Origin: Deltaproteobacteria bacterium
Lineage (GTDB): Bacteria > Desulfobacterota > DSM-4660 > Desulfatiglandales > Desulfatiglandaceae
Assembly: GCA_013349725.1 (NCBI GenBank)
Contig: DUZB01000277.1
Location: forward strand, 3,247-10,617
DNA length: 7,371 nt
Direction: 5' to 3'
Position 1 is the first letter of the stretch; the number at the start of each line of letters is the position of its first letter. The notes under the pieces were generated by a model that was not told the DNA's origin, searched no databases, and saw only the letters and a program-made list of their open reading frames with translations. Below, piece by piece: positions 1 to 7,270 of the stretch. The position numbers and the translations under genes are program-made.

Positions 1-357
1 GAGTTCCCCATGGTAGGTTTCCTGAACAAATGCGATCAGATTTTTCAGACGTCCGGCCTTCACATTATAATATCCCGCAGGCCTGATCTCCTCCGCAAGC
101 TCAGGGACACTCAAAGACGCAAGGGCATCCAGAGAAAGGAGTCCTTTCCGCTTCAGGTTGGCTATCGCCTTTTCCACATTCTTCCAGTTTGTGTTCTGCG
201 TAAGGACAGCCCCTACCATTACCTCCAGTTCGGTTTCCGCGGGCCACCAGTCCTGAGTCCCGAACCGCTCAAGCAGGAGATGAAACATGCGCAGAAGCTT
301 CCGGCCTGTTTCAGTAAGCCGCTCAGTATCCGGCACGGAATAAATCTTTGAATGCAT
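1..357 (-). CDS. Endonuclease III-related HhH-GPD DNA glycosylase, N-terminal part (cut by window edge)
   Basis: This is the first 119 codons of a base-excision DNA repair protein; the rest lies beyond position 1. The start is the ATG at 357-355, preceded on the minus strand by GAGGA (368-364) with a 6-nt spacer, which is good Shine-Dalgarno spacing. The translation contains FGTQDWWPAETELEVMVGA (residues 32-50), then VLTQNTNWKNVEKAI (51-65), and later IRPAGYYNVKAGRLKNL (91-107). The LTQNTNW segment with the following helix and the GYYN.KA segment are characteristic of the endonuclease III / HhH-GPD superfamily, in particular the EndoIII-related branch (COG2231, which includes the 3-methyladenine glycosylase MagIII). 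The helix-hairpin-helix, the catalytic Lys/Asp and any iron-sulfur cysteines would be in the missing part, so substrate (oxidised pyrimidine or alkylated purine) cannot be decided. It is transcribed divergently from the EF-G gene. Family assignment is firm; enzymatic specificity is unknown. Confidence 0.9.
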   Translation of the reverse strand, partial: MHSKIYSVPDTERLTETGRKLLRMFHLLLERFGTQDWWPAETELEVMVGAVLTQNTNWKNVEKAIANLKRKGLLSLDALASLSVPELAEEIRPAGYYNVKAGRLKNLIAFVQETYHGEL

Positions 358-414
358 AGGGTGTCCTCATCTCCACATATTCCCGAACTTTCCCGTTTGT
401 CTTTCTCTTAAACC

Positions 415-443
415 TTGACAGTGAGGGAAAGATACCCTAAATT
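415..443 (+). promoter_or_regulatory. Candidate sigma-70 promoter for the EF-G gene
   Basis: A perfect -35 box TTGACA (415-420) is separated by exactly 17 bp from TAAATT (438-443; 4 of 6 matches to the -10 consensus). The predicted start near 450 gives a leader of about 100 nt that contains the 14-bp palindrome at 469-482. The spacing and the perfect -35 support the call; the -10 is mediocre. Confidence 0.45.
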
Positions 444-458
444 CCTCCATCATGTCAA
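429..458 (-). promoter_or_regulatory. Candidate sigma-70 promoter for the HhH-GPD gene
   Basis: On the minus strand a perfect -35 box TTGACA (458-453) is followed after 18 bp by TATCTT (434-429; 4 of 6 matches to TATAAT). Transcription would begin near position 422 and give a leader of about 65 nt before the ATG at 357. Its -10 lies beside the -10 of the opposing promoter at 415-443, so the two polymerase footprints would overlap. It is predicted by eye only. Confidence 0.4.
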
Positions 459-468
459 TGAAGCAGAC

Positions 469-482
469 CCGGAAGCTTCCGG
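469..482. repeat. Perfect 14-bp palindrome in the EF-G leader
   Basis: CCGGAAGCTTCCGG reads identically on both strands. It lies about 20 bp downstream of the predicted EF-G transcription start and 68 bp upstream of the start codon. It could be an operator for a dimeric repressor. As RNA, its lack of a loop makes it a poor hairpin. A chance palindrome cannot be excluded. Confidence 0.4.
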
Positions 483-549
483 ATCGTTTTAACCCATAGC
501 CTTTTCAACAAAAACTTTTTCACACAGTTATCAGGAACGGCCTTTTCCC

Positions 550-2583
550 ATGCATCCCGACAAAAAACTCACATGGACACGCAACGTGGGAATCATTGCC
601 CACATCGACGCCGGTAAAACCACTGTGACCGAACGGATCCTTTTTTATTCCGGTCGCGTTCACAAAATGGGTGAAGTCCATGATGGAGAAGCTACCATGG
701 ACTGGATGGTGGAAGAAAAGGAAAGAGGCATCACCATTACGTCGGCTGTGACCTCCTGCGATTGGCATGGGCACACGGTGAATATTATTGACACGCCCGG
801 TCATGTGGATTTTACCATCGAAGTGGAAAGAAGTCTCCGGGTCCTGGATGGCGCCATAGGCGTTTTCTGCGCCGTGGGAGGAGTTGAGCCCCAATCAGAA
901 ACCGTCTGGCATCAGGCTGATAGATACAAGGTGCCGAAAATCGCATTCGTCAACAAGCTGGACCGCATAGGCGCCGATTTTCACAGAGTCATACAGATGC
1001 TCAAAGACCGTCTTAAGGCCATACCGCTTATTCTTCAACTGCCCTGGGGCCTGGAAGACGAATTCAGGGGAATTATTGATCTTGTCAGCATGAAAGCCAT
1101 TGCATGGGAAGACGAAATGTTAGGCGCTTCATTCAGCGAAATGGAAATCCCTGATGAACTGCTGGAGGAAGCCGAACATTACCGGGAAATACTGATTGAA
1201 ACCCTGGCGGATAAAGACGACCTCCTGATGGAACAGTATCTCTCCGAAGAAGAGATACAGACCAAGGAAATCAAGAGGGTTATTCGCTCGGCAACCGTAA
1301 ACATGGAACTGGTCCCCGTGTTCTGCGGGTCCGCCCTGCGCAACAAGGGAGTGCAACCCCTCCTCGACGGCATTGTGGACTATCTTCCATCCCCCCTGGA
1401 CGTCCCCCCCATAACCGGGATCAGTCCCGAGTCGGGAGAAAAGGATTCCAGACCTCCAAGACGAAAAGGTCCCCTTTCAGCCCTTGCATTCAAGGTGATG
1501 ATGGACCAGGGAAGAAGGATGACCTATGTTCGAATTTACTCCGGAACGCTCAGTGCCGGCGACCAGTTCTTTAATCCCGGCAAGAAAATCAGGGAGAAGG
1601 CGGCAAGACTGCTGAAGATGCACTCCAATAAACGAGAACGGATCGATCAGGCCTTCGCAGGAGACATTATTGCTGTGATGGGATTGAAACTGACCTCCAC
1701 GGGCGATACCCTCTGCGACGAAACAGCCCCAATCCTGCTGGAGCCGATTCAGGTCAACCAGCCGGTCATAAGCGTGGCAGTAGAACCCAAAAGCGTGCAG
1801 GGAACCGACAAACTGATTGATTCACTCAACAAACTTTCCGATGAAGATCCCACTTTCAAGTTCAGGATCGACGATGAAACGGGGCAAACGCTCATATCCG
1901 GCATGGGAGAATTGCATCTCGAAATCATCATCGAAAGATTGAAACGGGAATTTCTGGTGGAAATAAACCAGGGAAAGCCCCAGGTCGTTTACAGGGAAAC
2001 CATTACCATACCGGTGGAACATGAAGAGATTTTCAAGCGGGAGCTGGCAGGGCAGCAGCACTTCGCAGGGGTAAAGATCGAAATAGCCCCCATGCAGAGG
2101 GGTTCCGGAAACCGATTTGTGAATGGTTGCGCGGAACCTGCGCTCGTACAGGATTTCCTGGGCGCCATTAAAGAGGGGATATCCGAAGCCCATGCGGGCG
2201 GCATGGTGATGGGATATCCCGTCATTGACATCCGGACGACCCTTTTAGGGGTCCAGATAAAAGAAAATCAGACCGACCTCATGGCCATCAGGGCAGCCGC
2301 CAACATGGCTTTCAGGAGCGCATTCCAGAAGGCATCCCCGACGCTCCTGGAACCTATCATGGAGACGGAGATTCTCGTCCCCGAAGATTTTACGGGAGAG
2401 GTCATCGGCGACCTGAACGCGAGACACGGAAAGATAGAGCAGATCAGCACCAACGGTTCCATTCAGATCATTACCGCCAGCGTCCCTCTCTCAAAGATGT
2501 TCGGGTATTCCACCGCGTTACGGTCGGTTTCTCAAGGCAGGGGAACGTACACCATGCAGTTCAGCCATTACGACAAGACCTGA
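550..2583 (+). CDS. fusA: Elongation factor G paralog, EF-G2 (spdEFG2 / mtEFG2)-like
   Basis: This is a complete 677-residue translational GTPase that acts on the ribosome in the cytoplasm. The G domain shows the P-loop AHIDAGKTT (17-25), switch I RGITIT (59-64), DTPGH (81-85, with the catalytic His85), NKLD (135-138) and GSA (260-262). Domain II spans roughly 308-400 and domain III roughly 404-477 (GMGELHLEI at 451-459). Domain IV is about 478-600 and domain V about 600-677, ending in [10 protein letters not shown] and [10 protein letters not shown]. Domain IV is unusual: the glycine-rich GGRGQYG-type loop of EF-G1 is replaced by a segment around [14 protein letters not shown] (499-512). The usual DGSYH-type loop after the GYPVVDV-like strand is replaced by [12 protein letters not shown] (565-576), much like human GFM2 as I recall it. 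By comparison with the families described for spirochaetes, planctomycetes and deltaproteobacteria, this points to the recycling-type EF-G2; that is inference. The start is the only in-frame ATG after the stop at 490-492. Its Shine-Dalgarno (AGGAACGG from 533) is distant, which suggests modest initiation. A second EF-G translocase gene would be expected elsewhere. Confidence 0.93.
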   Translation: MHPDKKLTWTRNVGIIAHIDAGKTTVTERILFYSGRVHKMGEVHDGEATMDWMVEEKERGITITSAVTSCDWHGHTVNIIDTPGHVDFTIEVERSLRVLDGAIGVFCAVGGVEPQSETVWHQADRYKVPKIAFVNKLDRIGADFHRVIQMLKDRLKAIPLILQLPWGLEDEFRGIIDLVSMKAIAWEDEMLGASFSEMEIPDELLEEAEHYREILIETLADKDDLLMEQYLSEEEIQTKEIKRVIRSATVNMELVPVFCGSALRNKGVQPLLDGIVDYLPSPLDVPPITGISPESGEKDSRPPRRKGPLSALAFKVMMDQGRRMTYVRIYSGTLSAGDQFFNPGKKIREKAARLLKMHSNKRERIDQAFAGDIIAVMGLKLTSTGDTLCDETAPILLEPIQVNQPVISVAVEPKSVQGTDKLIDSLNKLSDEDPTFKFRIDDETGQTLISGMGELHLEIIIERLKREFLVEINQGKPQVVYRETITIPVEHEEIFKRELAGQQHFAGVKIEIAPMQRGSGNRFVNGCAEPALVQDFLGAIKEGISEAHAGGMVMGYPVIDIRTTLLGVQIKENQTDLMAIRAAANMAFRSAFQKASPTLLEPIMETEILVPEDFTGEVIGDLNARHGKIEQISTNGSIQIITASVPLSKMFGYSTALRSVSQGRGTYTMQFSHYDKT

Positions 2584-2725
2584 GAGCCAGTTGCAAAACG
2601 CCCCCTTTTGCCCGATCTCAGCGTCAGGCTCAAATTTTAATCCTCGAAATATCAAATATATTCCTGCGGTTAAAATTTTCGCCTTCCTTGATCTCGAACA
2701 AAATTGAGCATTTTGCAACTGGCTC
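2584..2725. mobile_element. 142-bp MITE-like element with perfect 15-bp terminal inverted repeats
   Basis: The left end GAGCCAGTTGCAAAA (2584-2598) and the right end TTTTGCAACTGGCTC (2711-2725) are exact reverse complements. After one mismatch the pairing continues for two more base pairs. A second, inner inverted repeat, AAATTTTAA (2632-2640) and TTAAAATTT (2670-2678), is nested inside, so a transcript could fold into a long two-part hairpin. There is no coding potential and no obvious target-site duplication at the flanks. The element starts at the base after the EF-G stop codon and ends 24 bp before the stop codon of the convergent GspB-like gene, so it may also separate the two transcripts. 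No T-run follows either arm, so it is not a textbook intrinsic terminator. It is either a non-autonomous transposon relic or a dispersed intergenic palindrome; copy number elsewhere would decide. Confidence 0.65.
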
Positions 2726-2749
2726 CCGATATTGCTTTTCCGTTTCCCA

Positions 2750-3838
2750 TCATTTCTTTACGTTCATCTGAACTTTTCCCTCACCATAGTCAACAATGAT
2801 TCCTTCCGGAATGATGGCAACCAGCAGGGGGCCACTCTCTTCTATTTTTTCTCCTTCTTTATAGCTGTGCATATTGATAAAGACCCGTCTTTCTTCCATT
2901 TTTTCATCGTATATATGGACATTTATCTGCAGGTCCTCATATTTCTGCCGGGGTTCGTACGGGAGGTTCTCCATCAGAGTGATCTTCTCCGCCCCTGATG
3001 CGACAACCGCATTTTTCTTTTCGGGCTCAGAGGCAACAGGAACACTGTCCTCCTCGGCGGCCTCTTCTTGTGCTTTACTTTCGGAAACCGGTTCCGATTT
3101 TTCAACCTGCGCAGCCTCCGGTTCGACAATGCTGATACCTCTGGGCGTTGACAGGATAGCGGTCTGATCCCTTGCGGGCGCAGGAGTATTTACCTCAGCA
3201 TTTGGGGCCGGCGGCTCCAGTTTTGCGGGAGAAGGAGCAGCCGTCTCAGTGCCGGCTGTTTGATCGCGGGATTTATTTATCCCTGAAAAAAGTGACGCTA
3301 AAGGATGGGCGCCCCCTTCGATGGACTCCGCCATTTTTTCTCGCGTCCGGATTCCTTTGGCCAGTAATGCATCAAAAAAATTCGCCTTCCCTGCCTCAGT
3401 GGAAAGATCTTCCGCAGGCTCCTTATCTTCGATCTGGTCGTCTTCCCGGGCTTTCGCCCTGCGCCGTGATGCGGGACCCTGCACGACATTTTCTTCTGAA
3501 ACACTTTCAGAACTTTCCTGTTCTTGGACTGTTTGAGCTTTCGCAGGTTTCGCGGAAAACTTTCGTAAAGATTTTTGTTTTTCCCGTGGGTTCTTTTTCT
3601 TCCCGGCATCAGCAACCGTCGTTTCCAAGCGTTTTGTGTTTTCAACTCCCGGATCTTTTTGAAACAAAAAATACGCCCCCGACACACCGGCAATCAAGAC
3701 AACGACGATAAGCAAAACCCATACCATGGTCCTTCTTTTGGGCGGATGGTTTTCCTGATATATCTGGCTAAGATCGGGAGGTTTCTGGAGCCGCCGTTCC
3801 CGATCCGACCGTTTCAGTGCGTCAAGTATGATGGACAT
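2750..3838 (-). CDS. gspB: GspB-like type II secretion accessory protein
   Basis: This is a complete 362-residue bitopic inner-membrane protein. The N-terminus MSIILDALKRSDRERRL matches the conserved cytoplasmic start of GspB-family proteins. A single membrane helix follows at about 39-59 (VWVLLIVVVLIAGVSGAYFLF), preceded by KRR, which predicts a cytoplasmic N-terminus and a periplasmic C-terminus. Residues 61-285 form a long, charged, proline- and alanine-rich linker. The last 75 residues (about 286-360: NLPYEP, LQINVHIYDEK, RRVFINMHSYKEGEKI, GIIVDYGEGKVQM) fit the T2SSB periplasmic domain. In other bacteria GspB, with the ATPase GspA, helps place the secretin GspD in the outer membrane across peptidoglycan. 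No gspA or other gsp gene is visible here, so the partner must lie elsewhere. The ATG at 3838 is preceded by AAGGGGAAGAG (3855-3845), a plausible but loosely spaced ribosome site. The gene is convergent with the EF-G gene and divergent from the 1024-residue gene. The symbol follows family membership; function in this organism is inferred. Confidence 0.85.
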   Translation of the reverse strand: MSIILDALKRSDRERRLQKPPDLSQIYQENHPPKRRTMVWVLLIVVVLIAGVSGAYFLFQKDPGVENTKRLETTVADAGKKKNPREKQKSLRKFSAKPAKAQTVQEQESSESVSEENVVQGPASRRRAKAREDDQIEDKEPAEDLSTEAGKANFFDALLAKGIRTREKMAESIEGGAHPLASLFSGINKSRDQTAGTETAAPSPAKLEPPAPNAEVNTPAPARDQTAILSTPRGISIVEPEAAQVEKSEPVSESKAQEEAAEEDSVPVASEPEKKNAVVASGAEKITLMENLPYEPRQKYEDLQINVHIYDEKMEERRVFINMHSYKEGEKIEESGPLLVAIIPEGIIVDYGEGKVQMNVKK

Positions 3839-3924
3839 GGTGATCTCTTCCCCTTATGGAATAGGAAAATGAAAATGGAACCAGAATTGACTTTTACCCT
3901 ATTAACCACTTCCAGGTCAATCCA

Positions 3925-3953
3925 ATTATACTGGAAACACGGAAAATTCTCCG
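3925..3953 (-). promoter_or_regulatory. Candidate promoter for the GspB-like gene
   Basis: The minus strand carries a perfect -10 box TATAAT (3930-3925). Seventeen bp upstream is CGGAGA (3953-3948), a weak -35 with 3 of 6 matches, so the promoter may need an activator. Transcription from near 3918 would give a leader of about 80 nt. A competing arrangement is TTGACC (3920-3915) with TAAAAG 18 bp downstream (3896-3891). Confidence 0.4.
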
Positions 3954-4036
3954 TAATGAGCTCCCGATGCAACGTGCTCCCGGTCGCAATTTTTGAAGGC
4001 TTCAGAAAAGCCCTTGCTACGAATGGCAAGTAAAAG

Positions 4037-4065
4037 TTGACCCCGATCAGTTAATGAAATATTAT
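4037..4065 (+). promoter_or_regulatory. Candidate sigma-70 promoter for the 1024-residue gene
   Basis: TTGACC (4037-4042, 5 of 6 matches) is spaced exactly 17 bp from TATTAT (4060-4065, 5 of 6 matches). This is the best promoter match in the window. The predicted start near 4072 leaves a leader of about 76 nt before the first ATG. Confidence 0.55.
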
Positions 4066-4147
4066 TACAAAATATCCATTGCTTAAACATTGTCTGTTTC
4101 TCTTGTTTCCCAGGCCGCTTTGCGACCCTCACGTTCCATGAATCCTG

Positions 4148-7100
4148 ATGATGTCTCCTATGGCACAATCTGAATCTTTTTCCCAAGAGTCCCCGAAAGA
4201 AACCAGGCGCCACGGTATAAACAGGCTGCTTTTCGACAAACGGGACCATCTGCTCATAGGCATCGTAAACGATGTGCTTGGCAGGGATAAGAGCCGCCAT
4301 TATACGCGAAAACTTGTTTATCCCTATCTTCACCCACGCGGCATCAAAGAAATGGCCGAAAGCAAGGGACTGCGCATTGCATTTGCGGTGATTCATCTCT
4401 TAAAATCCCTTGAAGTTGGGGAGGTGGACGAACGGCTGAATGCGCTCAGGTCTCTCAGGGATGAAATCCTGAACACGGCTGCCGGGTCTCTTCAGAAAAA
4501 CTGTGCCCGCGTACTCGTGCAGATCATGAAAGAGCTGGTAAGAGCCCATGGGAATTACATCCTTCAACTTCAACTGGCTCACGATTTCCGGACCGCTGTA
4601 GCCGGAAATCCGCGGATTATCCGCAGGCAATTAAAAAAATACCATCTCCTGGAAATGCCGGAGGAATGGAATCAGATCTCTTTCGACGACCATGTTCACG
4701 ATGCCAACACAAAGGGACGCAAGTCCTCCAGCCACCTGATCATGGACGCGTGGATAAAAGGAATCAGACGTCTAAGGGTCATCTATTACAATTATCTGGA
4801 ACCCAAATTCGCGATGGAATTGTTGGAAGCAGCCCGCATCATGGAAATTGACATGAGAATCGGGATTGAATTCTACGCTCGATTCCGGAACAAATCCGCG
4901 CAGCTCATCTGGACTCCTCGCGGTTTTGCCGATTCCCAGGATTTCCTCTGTTTTTTGGCGGAGGAAAGCGTGGCCGCCTTCATGGCGGAAGGAAAAAAGA
5001 TCTCCCAATGCCAGAAAGACTACGTTCTCGCCGTATTGGACGAATTCAGCCGGGAACAGTATCCATCCATTGGAGAACAGTATCACTTTGAAATCCCGGA
5101 ACTGAACAGAAAAGAATTTCTCGCTTTCGTAGGCGCCGGACAGGCATCCCTGCTTCACCTTGCAGATTACATTCACAGCAAGATGCTGCCCGCCATGAAA
5201 TCCCGTGTTGAATCTCTAAGCAATTCCTATGCCAATGCGGATCTGCAGGAAAGAGAAAGAATGGAAACGCAGATGGCAGAGCTTAATCGTCTCGATTCCG
5301 AAAAGATATACCATCACTATCTGAAGAAAAACAGACTGGATGAGATCGCAGCCATTTTCACACAGAGAGCGTATGATGAAATTCCGGAACTGTTGAAATT
5401 CACCCCCCGGGATCTCATAGGACGTCTGTCCCAGTTCCGAACGGCCTATCGAATTACCCTCAACCTGACGGACCTGCAGGTGGAGGATGTCATCGAATTG
5501 CTCTATGAGTGTGAAGGCGCCATCACGCGATTAGAGATTTTCAACCTCAAGGACTATGCAGAGGGAAAAACAGAGCACATTGCAGATATCAATGAACTTC
5601 AGCAGGCCATAAACCAGGGAAACGTCATCCATCTCAAGCGTATCATCAGAAAAGCGATTGAAAAAATTGAGACCTCTCAAGAAACAGACCGGACGGACAG
5701 GGTCCGCGCTTTAGAGGATATTCTGCATGACATCGCTTCGCTCAGAGACTTCTATAAAAGGACCTCCCTGAAGGCCAGGATTGGCAGCGACTCGACCGGA
5801 AGATCACCCAGGATACATGGAATGGGCCTGGCCGTCAAAAATACGCTTCCCCTTAGGACCAAAAGGGAAATAAAAGAAGCCTTGGGGAAATCCCGTGACA
5901 TCATCCCGGTCAGGTTGCCGGCGCTTAAAAGGATTACCTTTTCTTCACGGACAGGATACGGGCGCCCGTGGAACGGTCTTTACCGGTTTTTCCGCCGCAT
6001 TCCTTATCTGGATAATCTCCTGGGACGGGTAAGACAGACGGACTGGCTGGTCCTGGAATCAGCTATCCGCCTTGACAACCGGGGCAATATCGTCACTTTA
6101 GGTGGTGTACAGAAATTTCCAGACAATGGGCTCCGCCTTCATAAGACACCCGATGGAAGAAACCAACCCGGCATATCCTGGAAATATTTAAACACGGGGC
6201 TCAAGAACGGGCTTAAGGCATTTATCGGTTTTGTCCCGGCCTTTGCCACATTTTTCCTGACAAAAGACTGGTGGGTGCTTTCCTATCTTGGCGCCTTCAT
6301 CTGGTTCGGAATCACCGGACTCAGAAATATTCTTCAGTCAGTGCTGGGAGGCGGAGGAGCAAGGAGGTCTCCACTCCTTCGCTGGAACGACTATGTAAGT
6401 TGGGAACGGCTGACCGATTCCCTCCTTTATACCGGTTTTTCAGTACCCCTCCTGGATTACGTGGCAAAAACCCTGATCCTCCAGAACGGATTCAACATCA
6501 CAACAACAACAAATCCGGTCGCCTTGTACGCGTTCATGGGGCTGACAAACGGCATCTATCTCACCAGTCACAATCTGTTTAGAGGGCTGCAGAAAGGAGC
6601 CGCTTTCGCTAATTTTTTCAGGAGCATTGTGTCCATCCCTGTTGCCGTTGGATTGAATGCGGCTGTTGGTGGAATGTTAGGAACGGCAGGGGTGGTGGGT
6701 GTTGATGATGTCCTTCAGAAATGGGCGGCTGTCATCTCAAAAGGAGCCTCGGACCTGGTGGCCGGAATCATAGAAGGAACAGCCGACCGCTACCAGAACA
6801 TACGGATGCGCATGCGGGATTACCGGACCAAGATTGCCCAGATATTTGACGTGTATGCCAGACTTGAACTGATTTTCCCCAAAATTAGTACGATGGACCT
6901 GCTCAATTCTCCGGAGCGGCTTGATTCAGCCACAAAAGGGGAAGTGGTGGATCTGGACAATATCATGATCATCAATGCCCTTGATCTTCTCTATTTCTGG
7001 ATGTACCAGCCAAGGGCGAGAAGCGCGCTGAAACTGCTCATGGGCGGCCTTACGGAAGAAGAAAAGGAGATCCTCAAAGCCTCCCAGATGGTCCTTTCAA

Positions 7101-7222
7101 GGGAAAAGAAAATCAGTCTCCTGTTTGTGGACGGCCTCGTGGGGAAAAGTTTTTCGCGGGGGCTCTCTTTTTATCTGGATCGATGGCAGGAATATGCGGT
7201 CGCCATGAATAAGTTGAAATAG
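4148..7222 (+). CDS. Large membrane protein of unknown function with a degenerate PHP-like region
   Basis: This is a 1024-residue protein that I do not recognise by name. Residues 1-170 are soluble and helical. Residues about 177-270 read like the start of a PHP metallohydrolase fold: FDDHVHD (179-185, HxH kept as H182 and H184), a helix, then RRLRVIYYN (207-215) where the family usually has an ITDH-type motif, then LLEAARIMEIDMRIGIEF (225-242) ending in the conserved GIE (E241). AQLIW (251-255) follows where a His is usual. Several metal ligands are therefore missing, and catalysis is doubtful. Residues 345-540 are charged and mostly helical, with likely coiled-coil stretches. Hydrophobic segments lie near 689-705, 708-728, 759-780, 790-811 and 823-851, indicating an inner-membrane domain; a soluble tail of about 170 residues follows. 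There is no signal peptide. Start choice is uncertain: ATGs at 4148, 4151 and 4160 are all in frame after the stop at 4139, and none has a clear Shine-Dalgarno. It stands alone, divergent from the GspB-like gene. The reading frame is open throughout with no sign of a frameshift. Confidence 0.85.
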   Translation: MMSPMAQSESFSQESPKETRRHGINRLLFDKRDHLLIGIVNDVLGRDKSRHYTRKLVYPYLHPRGIKEMAESKGLRIAFAVIHLLKSLEVGEVDERLNALRSLRDEILNTAAGSLQKNCARVLVQIMKELVRAHGNYILQLQLAHDFRTAVAGNPRIIRRQLKKYHLLEMPEEWNQISFDDHVHDANTKGRKSSSHLIMDAWIKGIRRLRVIYYNYLEPKFAMELLEAARIMEIDMRIGIEFYARFRNKSAQLIWTPRGFADSQDFLCFLAEESVAAFMAEGKKISQCQKDYVLAVLDEFSREQYPSIGEQYHFEIPELNRKEFLAFVGAGQASLLHLADYIHSKMLPAMKSRVESLSNSYANADLQERERMETQMAELNRLDSEKIYHHYLKKNRLDEIAAIFTQRAYDEIPELLKFTPRDLIGRLSQFRTAYRITLNLTDLQVEDVIELLYECEGAITRLEIFNLKDYAEGKTEHIADINELQQAINQGNVIHLKRIIRKAIEKIETSQETDRTDRVRALEDILHDIASLRDFYKRTSLKARIGSDSTGRSPRIHGMGLAVKNTLPLRTKREIKEALGKSRDIIPVRLPALKRITFSSRTGYGRPWNGLYRFFRRIPYLDNLLGRVRQTDWLVLESAIRLDNRGNIVTLGGVQKFPDNGLRLHKTPDGRNQPGISWKYLNTGLKNGLKAFIGFVPAFATFFLTKDWWVLSYLGAFIWFGITGLRNILQSVLGGGGARRSPLLRWNDYVSWERLTDSLLYTGFSVPLLDYVAKTLILQNGFNITTTTNPVALYAFMGLTNGIYLTSHNLFRGLQKGAAFANFFRSIVSIPVAVGLNAAVGGMLGTAGVVGVDDVLQKWAAVISKGASDLVAGIIEGTADRYQNIRMRMRDYRTKIAQIFDVYARLELIFPKISTMDLLNSPERLDSATKGEVVDLDNIMIINALDLLYFWMYQPRARSALKLLMGGLTEEEKEILKASQMVLSREKKISLLFVDGLVGKSFSRGLSFYLDRWQEYAVAMNKLK

Positions 7223-7232
7223 CAGACATCCT

Positions 7233-7270
7233 TTTTCGTCATTCCCGCGAATTTTCGTCATTCCCGCGAA
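7233..7270. repeat. Perfect 19-bp tandem duplication
   Basis: TTTTCGTCATTCCCGCGAA occurs at 7233-7251 and again, with no gap, at 7252-7270. The unit carries the start of the dispersed repeat that follows, so the left end of that repeat seems to have been duplicated. It begins 10 bp after the stop codon of the 1024-residue gene. Confidence 0.85.

Larger units (their letters stand above)
3839..4147. other. Divergent intergenic region of 309 bp
   Basis: This stretch holds the leaders of the GspB-like gene (leftward) and the 1024-residue gene (rightward), with one promoter candidate for each. Between them lie the short inverted repeat CTTGC/GCAAG (4013-4017 and 4026-4030) and an AT-rich tract at 4050-4080. 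I see no convincing small gene, tRNA, riboswitch or terminator. The overlapping short reading frames lack ribosome sites and recognisable content. Confidence 0.6.

Noticed and set aside
10..351. Open plus-strand frame of 113 codons at the left end
   Set aside because: It lies antisense to the HhH-GPD gene, whose minus-strand translation has clear family motifs and a good ribosome site. The plus-strand product has no recognisable content.
520..894. Minus-strand open frame of 124 codons over the start of the EF-G gene
   Set aside because: It is antisense to the strongly conserved EF-G GTPase motifs and is explained as a codon-composition shadow.
3172..3711. Plus-strand open frame of 179 codons opposite the GspB-like gene
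   Set aside because: It is antisense to the low-complexity linker of a gene with recognisable N- and C-terminal domains. It has no ribosome site of note and no family-like motifs.
3926..4396. Minus-strand open frame of 156 codons across the intergenic region and the start of the 1024-residue gene
   Set aside because: It would overlap the best promoter in the window and the coding start of the large gene. Its product shows no domain-like pattern.
4148..7222. Membership of the 1024-residue protein in the Gcr-type 'site-specific recombinase' membrane family
   Set aside because: The C-terminal membrane layout loosely reminded me of that family, but I could not match specific motifs and the length differs, so I left the function open.
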